A stretch of DNA of 13,707 nucleotides from Bradyrhizobiaceae bacterium (GCA_947475855.1 CANJPN010000116.1:1-13707); one strand, 5' to 3'; shown: positions 7,443-13,707, numbered from the stretch's first letter. A program made the numbers and translations. Notes: generated by a model not told the origin, from the letters alone.

Positions 7443-8189
7443 CTAAGGCCGCCGATAGCGGTGCAGGTCCATGCCGTAGACGCGCAGCCATGCCCGCGCC
7501 TCTTCCATCTTCGGCATTGTCTTGGCAACCAACGCCCAGAACTTCGGCCCGTGATTCATTTGCGCCAGATGCGCGACCTCATGTGCAGCGACGTAATCGA
7601 GCACATGCGGCGGCGCGAGGATCAGCCGCCACGAGAACGACAGCACGCGCGTCGTCGAACAAGACCCCCACCGGCTCGACTGATCGCGCAGCACAATTCG
7701 TTTGGGTTTCAGCGAAAGTCGTTGCGCGTGATGACGCACACGCGCGTCCAGCTCCTCGGTTGCCTGCTGCGTCAACCAATTGGCGAGACGCCGCGAAGCC
7801 CCCTCGCGCGTCCCGGCCACCGCCAGACGAGCGGCGCCGCCCGCCTCTTCTTCCGCACGCACCAGATAATCGGCGCCGCGCTCACCCGTGAACACGACGC
7901 GATGCGGCACGCCGCGGAATGGAATGACTTCCCCGTGCGCCAGCGCCACCGGCTGCGGCACCGCACCCAGGTGTCTGCGTACCCAGTCAATATGGGTGTG
8001 CAGGAAGTTTCCGGCGTCAACGAGATTACACTGCATCGGCACCGTCATGATGACGGCGTGCTTCGTCCGGCTCACGCGCAGCGTCATGCGGCGCGCAGTC
8101 GGGTGTCGCCGAACTTCGACAGGCGCTGGAAGCCCTTCCACTTTGAGAGCTTCAACACGCGCAGAACGAGTCTTGCTCGACCGTCCCAT
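7443..8189 (-). CDS. YgjP-like (DUF45) zinc metallopeptidase
   Basis: A 248-residue protein of the YgjP/WLM family of predicted zinc-dependent peptidases. The zinc site is HEVAH (203-207) with the third ligand probably His213 in MNHGPKFW. The family signature SRWGSCS is at 172-178, and an N-terminal beta-rich part holds RRMTLRVSRTKH (33-44). No signal peptide or membrane segment is seen, so it is probably cytoplasmic. The ATG at 8187-8189 is used, with a modest AAGG site 6-7 nt upstream; an upstream in-frame start would add 26 residues of no family character. The cellular substrate of this family is not established. The gene stands alone, 407 nt downstream of rpmE on the same strand. Confidence 0.88.
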   Translation of the reverse strand: MGRSSKTRSARVEALKVEGLPAPVEVRRHPTARRMTLRVSRTKHAVIMTVPMQCNLVDAGNFLHTHIDWVRRHLGAVPQPVALAHGEVIPFRGVPHRVVFTGERGADYLVRAEEEAGGAARLAVAGTREGASRRLANWLTQQATEELDARVRHHAQRLSLKPKRIVLRDQSSRWGSCSTTRVLSFSWRLILAPPHVLDYVAAHEVAHLAQMNHGPKFWALVAKTMPKMEEARAWLRVYGMDLHRYRRP

Positions 8190-8596
8190 GTGTGAACCTT
8201 GATTGCCTTGGTTGGACGAGGTCTGCGTGCTCAGACGCCACGTACTCGTCGGCAGCACGACACGCACATGACCAATGTCTCAGAAGCGATCCGAGCACTT
8301 CGGATCGACGCTCGCGAATCAAACGAGCAAGACGCTTGCCGACATCAGGAGAATAGCAAGCCGAACGAGCACACCACTACGATGAAGTCATCGTTGACGC
8401 CCTGAGGCGGCAACACTGTGGCAGCGAGGCAGCACTTTTGTGGAACTGTCGGGCCCAGCAGCAAGCAACGCGACCCATCCGTTGCGAACGAATGGCGCGC
8501 AATGCAAATTCCAACGATACAGATTACAAAATGCGAAACCGGCCCCGCGCGACCATCAGGTCAATGAACGCGAAGCCGGAAAGCAGGCGCGAACGC
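8190..8596. other. 407-bp non-coding gap between rpmE and the YgjP-like gene, with two hairpins
   Basis: No convincing gene is present. Two hairpins stand out: GTCTG/CAGAC around a 6-nt loop (8221-8236), 32 bp upstream of the YgjP-like start, and an 8-bp perfect stem with a 5-nt loop, CGATCCGA (8287-8294) and TCGGATCG (8300-8307). Neither has a U-tract. On the minus strand a very short reading frame (about 8405-8337, GTG start) could encode some 22 residues with a hydrophobic end, but it lacks support. The gap might hold the rpmE 3' end, the YgjP promoter or a small RNA. Confidence 0.4.
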
Positions 8597-8827
8597 TTAC
8601 TTCTTGAACAAGCCTTCGAAGCGCTTGTTGAACTTCGACAGACGGCCGCCGCGATCAGACAAACGCGCCTCGCCACCAGTCCAAGCCGGATGGCTGGTCG
8701 GGTCGATATCGAGAGCGAGCGAATCACCCTCCTTCCCGTAGGTCGAGTAAGTGATGAACTCGGTACCGTCCGTCATCACCACCTTGATCTGGTGGTAATC
8801 CGGATGCAGGTCGGCGTCCTTCTTCAT
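8597..8827 (-). CDS. rpmE: 50S ribosomal protein L31
   Basis: A 76-residue ribosomal protein L31 of the large subunit, involved in the inter-subunit bridge. The sequence is diagnostic: [18 protein letters not shown] near the N-terminus, STYGKEGD, then [12 protein letters not shown] and [15 protein letters not shown] at the C-terminus. There is no Cys-x-x-Cys, so this is the zinc-independent (C-minus) form that is normal in alphaproteobacteria. The ATG at 8825-8827 begins with the usual MKKD; the frame is open 15 codons further but without similarity. No strong ribosome binding site is seen in front of it, and the 5' leader contains hairpins, suggesting control at translation. It is divergent from the CDGSH gene and has a recognisable promoter at 8902-8930. 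Confidence 0.97.
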   Translation of the reverse strand: MKKDADLHPDYHQIKVVMTDGTEFITYSTYGKEGDSLALDIDPTSHPAWTGGEARLSDRGGRLSKFNKRFEGLFKK

Positions 8828-8840
8828 GGTCGTCTCTCGA

Positions 8841-8889
8841 GAATTGGACAATTCCGCGCCGCGACACGGCAACGCCGTTACGGCTGTCG
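8841..8889 (-). promoter_or_regulatory. Structured 5' leader of rpmE, possible L31 autoregulatory element
   Basis: Two hairpins lie between the predicted transcription start (about 8895) and the ATG. The proximal one is GAATTG (8841-8846) and CAATTC (8849-8854) with 2 nt between the arms. The distal one pairs CGACA (8862-8866) with TGTCG (8885-8889) and encloses GCCG-TTA-CGGC (8874-8884), leaving a 7-nt bulge at 8867-8873. That bulge holds GGCAAC, which with GCC (8874-8876) could form a competing stem. L31 leaders that act as autoregulatory RNA structures are known in other phyla; an alphaproteobacterial version is my inference. Confidence 0.4.
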
Positions 8890-8901
8890 GGTGAATTGTC
8901 G

Positions 8902-8930
8902 GGATTAGGTTGGTGCACCTTCTAGATCAA
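8902..8930 (-). promoter_or_regulatory. Sigma-70-type promoter of rpmE
   Basis: On the minus strand TTGATC (8925-8930) and TAATCC (8902-8907) are separated by exactly 17 bp. Transcription would start near 8895, giving a leader of about 68 nt that contains the two hairpins. The -35 match is good and the -10 match moderate. Confidence 0.5.
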
Positions 8931-8967
8931 CATCACGCCCGACACAAGATGGTCGAATCATCAAAGA

Positions 8968-8997
8968 TTGGATCTGCTGCCCCAATGTCCGTAATGT
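8968..8997 (+). promoter_or_regulatory. Possible promoter of the CDGSH gene, with tandem repeat
   Basis: TTGGAT (8968-8973) and TAATGT (8992-8997) are 18 bp apart on the plus strand, about 100 bp upstream of the CDGSH start. The -10 lies within a tandem direct repeat AATGTCCG (8984-8991 and 8993-9000). The repeat could be a regulator site; the promoter match is only fair. Confidence 0.3.
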
Positions 8998-9096
8998 CCG
9001 GGTGCGCGGCCTCGCCTGCTGGACAATCGGCCCCACCTCGCTTAGAGGCGAAAACGACCTGAACCATGCGTGACAGACAGCCGAGAGGATCTTCCA

Positions 9097-9339
9097 ATGT
9101 CCGATGAACCCGTCGTCGCCCAGAAAGGCCCCTATCAAGTGGCGCTGGAAAAGGGCAAATCATATGCTTGGTGCACCTGCGGAAAGTCGAACAAGCAACC
9201 CTTCTGCGACGGCAGCCACAAGGGCTCCACCTTCACCCCGATGCGCTTCACCGCCGAGATCGACGGCGTCCAGAACCTCTGCGGTTGCAAGGCCACCGAT
9301 GGCAAGCCGTTCTGCGATGGCAGCCACAATATGCTTTGA
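9097..9339 (+). CDS. Double CDGSH iron-sulfur domain protein
   Basis: An 80-residue protein made almost entirely of two CDGSH [2Fe-2S] domains. The first cluster site is Cys26, Cys28, Cys37 and His41 (CTCGKSNKQPFCDGSH); the second is Cys62, Cys64, Cys73 and His77 (CGCKATDGKPFCDGSH). All eight ligands of the 3-Cys/1-His type are intact. Proteins with two such domains in one chain resemble mitochondrial CISD3 (miner2) and its bacterial relatives; a role in redox or iron-sulfur transfer is likely but the partner is unknown. There is no signal peptide, so it is cytoplasmic. The ATG at 9097 is preceded by GAGAGGA with 7-8 nt spacing; an in-frame GTG at 9070 is a less likely start. It is followed 4 nt later by a strong stem-loop. 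Confidence 0.93.
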   Translation: MSDEPVVAQKGPYQVALEKGKSYAWCTCGKSNKQPFCDGSHKGSTFTPMRFTAEIDGVQNLCGCKATDGKPFCDGSHNML

Positions 9340-9343
9340 TGCG

Positions 9344-9370
9344 TGCCCCGCACCGAAGTTTCGCGGGGCA
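9344..9370 (+). terminator. Stem-loop just after the CDGSH gene
   Basis: TGCCCCGC (9344-9351) and GCGGGGCA (9363-9370) form a perfect 8-bp GC-rich stem with an 11-nt loop, starting 5 nt after the stop codon. No U-tract follows, which is common for terminators or mRNA 3' stabilisers in high-GC alphaproteobacteria. Confidence 0.5.
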
Positions 9371-9396
9371 ATCAACGAGAAACGATGCCTCCACAC

Positions 9397-9418
9397 TGGC
9401 AGCAGAACCCGGCTGCCA
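9397..9418 (+). promoter_or_regulatory. Stem-loop upstream of ald
   Basis: TGGCAGC (9397-9403) and GCTGCCA (9412-9418) form a perfect 7-bp stem with an 8-nt loop, followed by TTACCTTTCTC. It is 67 bp upstream of the ald start. It may be a second terminator for the CDGSH transcript, an attenuator, or an operator read as DNA symmetry. Confidence 0.35.
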
Positions 9419-9484
9419 TTACCTTTCTCTCCAGCCCTTCCCCTTGCATGAGCAGTGGGCGAACTGGGAGAGCGAGGACCCCCT

Positions 9485-10600
9485 ATGCTGATCGGCGTAC
9501 CCAAAGAGATCAAGGTTCGCGAATACCGGGTCGGCCTCACGCCGACCAGCGTTCGCGAGCTCACTGCCCACGGCCACCAGGTGCTCGTCGAGACCGGCGC
9601 GGGCGAAGGCATCGGTAGCGAAGACGCCGATTACGTGAGAGCCGGTGCCGAGATCGCCGCCGGCCCCGCCGAGATCTTCGCCGCAGCCGCCATGATCGTG
9701 AAGGTCAAGGAACCCCGGGCCCAGGAGTGCGCCATGCTCCGCCAGGGCCAGGTCCTCTTCACCTACCTTCATCTCGCTCCAGACCCCGCCCAAGCACAGG
9801 ACCTGCTCCGCTCGGGCGCGACTTGTATCGCCTACGAAACCGTGACGTCGCCCACCGGCACCCTTCCGCTGCTCGCGCCGATGTCGGAAGTCGCCGGCCG
9901 CATGTCGGTCCAGGCCGGCGCCTACTATCTCGAGAAAGCACATGGCGGCCACGGCATCCTGATCGGCGGCGTGCCGGGCGTCGACCCCGCTAAGGTCGTG
10001 GTCATCGGCGGCGGCGTCGTCGGCACCCACGCGGTGGACGTCGCCCTCGGTCTCGGCGCGAACGTCTGGGTGCTCGACCGCAACGTCGACGTTCTCAGGC
10101 GAATGTGGACGCAGTTCGGCCGCGCTCTCAACACCGCCTACTCCACCCGCGACGCCCTCGACCGCCACCTGCGTGCAGCAGACCTCGTCGTCTGCGGTGT
10201 CCTCATCCCCGGCGCATCGGCACCCAAGCTCATCACCCGCGAGCACGTCGCGATGATGAAGAAGGGCTCCGTCATCGTCGATGTCGCGATCGACCAGGGC
10301 GGCTGCGCCGAGACCTCGCGACCGACGACGCACGACGATCCCGTCTTCACCGTAGACGGTGTCATCCACTACTGCGTGGCAAACATGCCGGGCGCCGTGC
10401 CGAAGACGTCGGCGCACGCCCTCAACAACGCGACCCTGCCGTTCGTGATGGCACTGGCCGACAAAGGCTGGAAGCGCGCGCTCGCCGACGACAAGCACCT
10501 CGCCGCCGGCCTCAACGTCTGGAACGGCAAGATCACCCACGAAGCCGTCGCCAATGCGCTGAAGCTGCCGCACACGCCGGTCGCCGTCGCGCTGGCGTAG
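9485..10600 (+). CDS. ald: Alanine dehydrogenase
   Basis: A 371-residue NAD-dependent L-alanine dehydrogenase, which interconverts L-alanine and pyruvate plus ammonia. The length is exactly that of the family. Substrate-binding Lys75 (in VKVKEP) and catalytic His96 (in TYLHLAP) are in the N-terminal part. The NAD-binding GGGVVG is at 175-180 with the ribose-binding acid Asp198 (WVLDRN), and catalytic Asp270 is in VAIDQGG. All numbered residues coincide with those of the Mycobacterium enzyme. The ATG at 9485 is preceded by a GAGCGAGGA stretch; the in-frame ATG at 9455 would add ten residues before the conserved MLIGVPKEI and is unlikely. The Lrp/AsnC-type regulator often found beside ald is not here. 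A small membrane protein gene follows after 42 nt on the same strand. Confidence 0.97.
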   Translation: MLIGVPKEIKVREYRVGLTPTSVRELTAHGHQVLVETGAGEGIGSEDADYVRAGAEIAAGPAEIFAAAAMIVKVKEPRAQECAMLRQGQVLFTYLHLAPDPAQAQDLLRSGATCIAYETVTSPTGTLPLLAPMSEVAGRMSVQAGAYYLEKAHGGHGILIGGVPGVDPAKVVVIGGGVVGTHAVDVALGLGANVWVLDRNVDVLRRMWTQFGRALNTAYSTRDALDRHLRAADLVVCGVLIPGASAPKLITREHVAMMKKGSVIVDVAIDQGGCAETSRPTTHDDPVFTVDGVIHYCVANMPGAVPKTSAHALNNATLPFVMALADKGWKRALADDKHLAAGLNVWNGKITHEAVANALKLPHTPVAVALA

Positions 10601-10642
10601 CTTGTTTCAACAGCTGCGAAGAAGCGACGATATGGAGCCAAG

Positions 10643-11068
10643 ATGCAGGATCAGAAAGCTCATGAGATGCCAATCGCTGTTCGGCGCTTCAAGAAGCTGA
10701 CCGTGCTATCCGTCCTGCTGGGCTTTCCAATTCTGATGCTGGATGGTGATAGAATCCAACGTCAATTGTTGAACGAACGCGGAATATTCATTTCACCAAA
10801 CCTCATGATTTCCACGCTAGTTTTGTCGATCGCATTAGCCATCCTACTAGTTTGGCTCATCGCAGACAAACGGCAGGGATGGGCTCGCATTATCCCTGCT
10901 ACACTCCTGCCACTCAGCACTCTGCTGGCTCTCGTGACGTGGCCCCAGATGCTTCAAAACAGCGTCGCGGCGGTAGCACTGAGTGTATTGCAGGTGGTAA
11001 TGCAGTTTTTCTCCATAGTTTTGGTATATTCCTCCGATGCGAGGCCTTGGTTTAAGCCAAACAGTTGA
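10643..11068 (+). CDS. Orphan four-helix membrane protein, function unknown
   Basis: A 141-residue protein that I do not recognise. Four hydrophobic segments are visible at about residues 19-33, 54-73, 82-99 and 108-129. The N-terminus is basic (RRFKK, 14-18), and a short polar stretch DGDRIQRQLLNERG lies between helices 1 and 2. The C-terminus is polar (SSDARPWFKPNS). The ATG at 10643 has a good ribosome binding site (GGAG, 5 nt upstream); an internal ATG at 10667 is possible. The gene is clearly richer in A and T than its neighbours and uses codons rare around it (TTA, ATA, CTA), suggesting a different origin. It lies 42 nt after ald and could be cotranscribed with it, and it converges on the RidA-like gene 46 bp away. 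Confidence 0.7.
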   Translation: MQDQKAHEMPIAVRRFKKLTVLSVLLGFPILMLDGDRIQRQLLNERGIFISPNLMISTLVLSIALAILLVWLIADKRQGWARIIPATLLPLSTLLALVTWPQMLQNSVAAVALSVLQVVMQFFSIVLVYSSDARPWFKPNS

Positions 11069-11114
11069 ACTGCAAAAATGCGCGACACGATGACCCGCGT
11101 CAGGCCTCAGAGCA

Positions 11115-11516
11115 CTATTGAACCACCGCCGTCACCTCGATCTCGACCTTGGCGCGATCCTCGAGCAGCCCCGCCACGACGACCAGCGTCATCGCCGGAA
11201 AGTTCTTGCCGATCACGCGCCGGTAGGCCTCGCCCACCTCACGTCCGCGCGCGAGATACTCGCGCTTGTCGAGGATGTACCAGGTCATCCTGACGATGTG
11301 CTGTGGCCCGGCCTTCGCCTCGGCCAGCACGGCCACGATGTTGCGCAACGCCGTCTCGACCTGCGCGACGAAGTCGTCGCTCTCGAACTCGCATTGCGCG
11401 TTCCAGCCGATCTGGCCCGCGACGAACACCTGCCGCCCGCTCGCCGCGATGCCGTTGGCATACCCCTTCGGCTTCGCCCATCCCGCAGGCTGCAATACTA
11501 AAAACGGATCGCTCAT
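11115..11516 (-). CDS. RidA-family (YjgF/UK114) protein lacking the deaminase arginine
   Basis: A 133-residue member of the YjgF/YER057c/UK114 (Rid) family, trimeric barrel proteins; canonical RidA hydrolyses reactive enamine/imine intermediates. The family pattern is clear: GRQVFVAGQIGWNA (27-40), the QVETALRNI helix, then NFPAMTLVVVAGL and a KVEIEVTAV C-terminus. In E. coli RidA the catalytic Arg105 sits in PARS; here the aligned residue is Met109 (PAMT), so it should lack ordinary 2-aminoacrylate deaminase activity. The ATG at 11514-11516 gives the normal length; the ribosome binding site is weak (GAGAG close to the start). It lies 89 nt downstream of the aryl-CoA ligase on the same strand. 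Rid-like proteins occur in aromatic CoA pathway clusters, where a role in handling cyclic imines or enols has been proposed. Hairpins separate it from the ligase. Confidence 0.9.
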   Translation of the reverse strand: MSDPFLVLQPAGWAKPKGYANGIAASGRQVFVAGQIGWNAQCEFESDDFVAQVETALRNIVAVLAEAKAGPQHIVRMTWYILDKREYLARGREVGEAYRRVIGKNFPAMTLVVVAGLLEDRAKVEIEVTAVVQ

Positions 11517-11528
11517 CTCTCGAGTCCC

Positions 11529-11603
11529 AAAAAACGGGTGGGTTTGGGCGGGTGTCCCGCCCAATGGGGCGCGGGGCTAGCCCCGCAGCGCGCCTCGCGC
11601 GCT
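11529..11603 (-). repeat. Array of three hairpins between the ligase and the RidA-like gene
   Basis: Three GC-rich inverted repeats are packed in the gap. TTGGGCGGG (11544-11552) pairs with CCCGCCCAA (11556-11564) around a 3-nt loop. GCGGGGCTAGCCCCGC (11571-11586) is a perfect 16-bp palindrome. AGCGCG (11587-11592) pairs with CGCGCT (11598-11603). On the minus strand the first hairpin is followed, 9 nt later, by six T (11529-11534), so the array could end or attenuate transcription between the ligase and the RidA-like gene. It may be a dispersed palindromic element. Confidence 0.5.
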
Positions 11604-11605
11604 CA

Positions 11606-13333
11606 TCACGCCGGCGGTTGCTTCAGCCTGAACCGCTGGATCTTCCCCGTCTGCGTCTTCGGCAACGCATCCGTGAACCGCACCGACCGCGGATACTTAT
11701 AAGGCGCGATCACCGCCTTCACGTGATCCTGCAACCGCTTCACGCACGCCTCGTCGCCGGCAACGCCCTGCCGCAGCACGACGTGCGCCTCGACGATCTG
11801 CCCGCGCTCGACATCCGCGACGCCGATCACCGCGCACTCCGCCACTTCCGGATGCGACAGCAGCGCCGCCTCCACTTCGGGCCCCGCGATGTTGTAGCCG
11901 GCGGAAACGATCATATCGTCGTTGCGCGCCGCGAAGTGGAACCGGCCGTCCTTGTCGCGCACGAACGCGTCGCCGGTGATGTTCCAGCCGCCTTGCACGT
12001 AGTTGGCCTGGCGCTTGTCCCCGAGATACCGGCACCCCGTGGGGCCCCGCACCGCGAGCCGGCCAACCGTGCCATCGGGCACATCGCGCATTTCGTCATC
12101 GACGATCTTCGCCTCGTAACCGGCGACGGCACGCCCCGTGCTGCCGGAATGCGCATCCCCGATCCGATTGGTGATGAAAATATGCAGCATCTCCGTTGCA
12201 CCGATTCCATCGAGGATCGGCTTACCCGTCTTCCGCGTCCACTCCTCGAACACCGGAGCGGGCAGCGTCTCACCGGCCGAGACAGCAATGCGCAACGACG
12301 AAAGGTCCGCCCCCTGTTCCATGGCCGCCATCATTGCGCGATAAGCGGTCGGAGCGGTGAAGCAGATCGTCGCTTTGTAGGTCTCGATAATCTCGATCAT
12401 GTTGGCAGGCGAGGCGTTCTCGAGCAGCGTCGCCGTCGCGCCGAAACGCAGCGGAAAGATCGCAAGCCCGCCGAGCCCGAACGTGAACGCGAGCGGCGGC
12501 GAGCCCACGAACACGTCGTCAGGCGAGACGCCTAGAACCTCCCGCGCATAGCCATCCGCGATGATCAGAAGATCGCGATGGAAATGCATCGTCGCCTTCG
12601 GCTCTCCCGTCGTCCCCGACGTGAACCCCAGCAGCGCGACGTCGTCACGCCCCGTCTTCACCGCATCGAAGCGCACGGGCTTGCCGAGCGCGACCCGGTC
12701 GAGTTCCGCATCGTGATTGGATGTGCCGTCGAAACACACGACATTCCTGAGAAAGCGGTTTTCCTTCGCACACGCGACGATCTCATCCGCGATCCGGCTA
12801 TCGCACAACGCCAGAGTGATCTCGGCTTTGTCGACGATTTTCGACAACTCTCCCGCGCGCAGCATCGGCATCGTATTGACGACGACCGCACCGGCCTTCG
12901 TCGCGGCCAGCCACGCCGCCACGAACGCGGGATTATTGCCTGATCGGATCAGCACGCGGTTGCCGGGCTTCACCCCGTAGGTATCGACCAGCGCGTGCGC
13001 GAGCCGGTTCGACCAGTCCGTTAGTTCCTTGTAGGTGCGGCGCCGACCATTGCCGATCAACGCGATTTGATCGCCAAAGCCATTTGCGACCATCTTGTCG
13101 GTCAACTCGACACCGACGTTGATGAAGTCCGGGTACTGGAACTCTGGCCGCCCGACCACGAGATCCGGCCACATCTCGTCGGGTGGAAGGTTGTCGCGCG
13201 CAAACGTATCGATGTGCGCCGACGGTCCGAGCCCAGCCCTCCCCTTCGCGCGTGGCGGCCGGCTCCCCTCAAGGGAGACGCCACCCGCAGGCAAAGAGCT
13301 AGAGGCTCCGCGCGATAACCACTTTTTGAACAT
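11606..13333 (-). CDS. AMP-forming aryl-CoA ligase, 2-aminobenzoate-CoA ligase type
   Basis: A 575-residue acyl-adenylate-forming ligase that would join an aromatic or related carboxylic acid to CoA with ATP. Core motifs in order are the P-loop [11 protein letters not shown] (237-247), DGIGATEM (375-382), TGD (453-455), [14 protein letters not shown] (471-484), and the catalytic Lys564 in PKTQTGK. The conserved N-terminus [13 protein letters not shown] (39-51) is like 2-aminobenzoate-CoA ligases; benzoate-CoA ligase is an alternative. The ATG at 13331-13333 is chosen because AAGGAG lies 6 nt upstream; it overlaps the end of the acyl-CoA dehydrogenase gene by 35 nt in another frame. The other option is TTG at 13292-13294, just past that stop. 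Residues about 9-37 have no counterpart in the family and are encoded by a palindromic element. The gene sits between the dehydrogenase and the RidA-like gene in one direction, a probable catabolic operon. Confidence 0.85.
   Translation of the reverse strand: MFKKWLSRGASSSLPAGGVSLEGSRPPRAKGRAGLGPSAHIDTFARDNLPPDEMWPDLVVGRPEFQYPDFINVGVELTDKMVANGFGDQIALIGNGRRRTYKELTDWSNRLAHALVDTYGVKPGNRVLIRSGNNPAFVAAWLAATKAGAVVVNTMPMLRAGELSKIVDKAEITLALCDSRIADEIVACAKENRFLRNVVCFDGTSNHDAELDRVALGKPVRFDAVKTGRDDVALLGFTSGTTGEPKATMHFHRDLLIIADGYAREVLGVSPDDVFVGSPPLAFTFGLGGLAIFPLRFGATATLLENASPANMIEIIETYKATICFTAPTAYRAMMAAMEQGADLSSLRIAVSAGETLPAPVFEEWTRKTGKPILDGIGATEMLHIFITNRIGDAHSGSTGRAVAGYEAKIVDDEMRDVPDGTVGRLAVRGPTGCRYLGDKRQANYVQGGWNITGDAFVRDKDGRFHFAARNDDMIVSAGYNIAGPEVEAALLSHPEVAECAVIGVADVERGQIVEAHVVLRQGVAGDEACVKRLQDHVKAVIAPYKYPRSVRFTDALPKTQTGKIQRFRLKQPPA
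13252..13284. repeat. Palindromic element inside the ligase 5' end
   Basis: The outer arms are GTGGCG (13252-13257) and CGCCAC (13279-13284). The inner arms are CTCCC (13263-13267) and GGGAG (13273-13277), with a 5-nt loop. Together they form an 11-bp interrupted hairpin. In the ligase frame it reads as Gly/Pro/Arg-rich residues including [12 protein letters not shown], which are unlike an enzyme core. It looks like a dispersed palindrome that landed at the gene border. Confidence 0.55.
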
Positions 13334-13707
13334 CGCTGGCTCCTTCGTAGATCCTGAGCGCACGGATCTCGCGATACAACTTCTCGACCGGATGACCGGA
13401 GCGCACACCGTCGCCACCATGAAGCTGCACAGCAGCATCGATCACGCGCTGCGCCGCTTCGGTTGCATAGAGTTTTGCCATCGCCGCCTCGCGCGTCACG
13501 CGGGCAGCACCCTTGTCCTTGGTCCAGGCCGCGCGATAGACGAGCAGCGCGGACGCATCGACATCGACCGCCATGTCAGCGAGATGCCCTTGCACCATCT
13601 GCAGTGAACCCAGCGGCGCACCGAACAAGTGCCGGTTGGCCGCGCGCGAAGCAGCTTCCTCGAGCGCCCGCCGCGCGAAACCGAGCGCCGCCGCGCCGAC
13701 CGTGCAG
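13299..13707 (-). CDS. Acyl-CoA dehydrogenase (C-terminal part, cut by window edge)
   Basis: The last 135 or so residues of a flavin-dependent acyl-CoA dehydrogenase, which introduces an alpha-beta double bond in an acyl-CoA. The C-terminal helical domain is clear: [21 protein letters not shown], then [39 protein letters not shown] and [20 protein letters not shown] before the stop. The Glu in IYEGAS is at the position of the catalytic base in many family members. The frame is open to the window edge and the N-terminal and FAD-binding parts are beyond it. It lies directly upstream of the CoA ligase, and the two genes overlap, so they are probably translated together; the dehydrogenase would act on a product of that ligase or further down the same pathway. 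Confidence 0.93.
   Translation of the reverse strand, partial: CTVGAAALGFARRALEEAASRAANRHLFGAPLGSLQMVQGHLADMAVDVDASALLVYRAAWTKDKGAARVTREAAMAKLYATEAAQRVIDAAVQLHGGDGVRSGHPVEKLYREIRALRIYEGASDVQKVVIARSL

Noticed and set aside
8337..8405. Very short minus-strand reading frame (GTG start, about 22 residues) with a hydrophobic end
   Set aside because: No ribosome binding site, a rare start codon and no recognisable similarity; too short to support.
8199..8405. A 68-codon plus-strand frame in the gap after rpmE
   Set aside because: Polar low-complexity composition, no ribosome binding site and no recognisable domain; internal stops of other frames show nothing conserved.
8190..8596. Search of the longest gap for a tRNA or other known RNA
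   Set aside because: I found no acceptor-stem pairing or T-loop consensus, and no known RNA family signature.
9419..10573. A 384-codon open frame on the minus strand across nearly all of ald
   Set aside because: It mirrors ald codon by codon, has an Asp/Gly/Val/Arg-rich composition without family motifs, and ald is certain. High-GC genes commonly leave the opposite strand open.

Overview
The window is high-GC, densely coded DNA, most likely from an alphaproteobacterium of the order Hyphomicrobiales (Bradyrhizobium/Xanthobacteraceae-like). This rests on the zinc-free form of ribosomal protein L31, a Tat-exported Bug-family binding protein, the Mo-hydroxylase set, an anthranilate-type CoA ligase next to an acyl-CoA dehydrogenase, and GC-rich palindromes at gene borders. 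It is an inference from gene content; no rRNA or tRNA is present to fix the taxon.

Left part (1-5916, all minus strand). Read in the direction of transcription, a three-heme cytochrome c, a small two-cluster [2Fe-2S] subunit and a Tat-exported molybdopterin subunit form a periplasmic Mo-hydroxylase of the isoquinoline 1-oxidoreductase/nicotinate dehydrogenase type, with cytochrome c in place of a flavin subunit. An orphan solute-binding protein of the tripartite tricarboxylate transporter (Bug) family follows. A 235-nt gap with two hairpins and a G-quadruplex motif then separates it from the start of sucD, which is cut by the window edge.

Middle (5917-9339). A spacer with two inverted repeats precedes a plus-strand MFS transporter. 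It converges on a minus-strand YgjP-like zinc metallopeptidase. Further right lie rpmE (L31, minus), with a recognisable promoter and a structured leader, and a divergent small double-CDGSH iron-sulfur protein (plus).

Right part (9340-13707). Alanine dehydrogenase (ald, plus) is followed by an AT-richer orphan membrane protein. On the minus strand an acyl-CoA dehydrogenase (cut by the edge), an AMP-forming aryl-CoA ligase most like 2-aminobenzoate-CoA ligase, and a RidA-family protein lacking the deaminase arginine form an apparent catabolic operon. The ligase start overlaps the dehydrogenase end, and a palindromic element lies in frame in the ligase's extra N-terminus.

I found no insertion sequence, CRISPR array, phage gene or RNA gene. 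The most unusual items are the ligase/dehydrogenase junction, the rpmE leader, the Mo-hydroxylase with its orphan Bug protein, and the RidA-like protein without the catalytic arginine. I do not see proof of a wholly new system.
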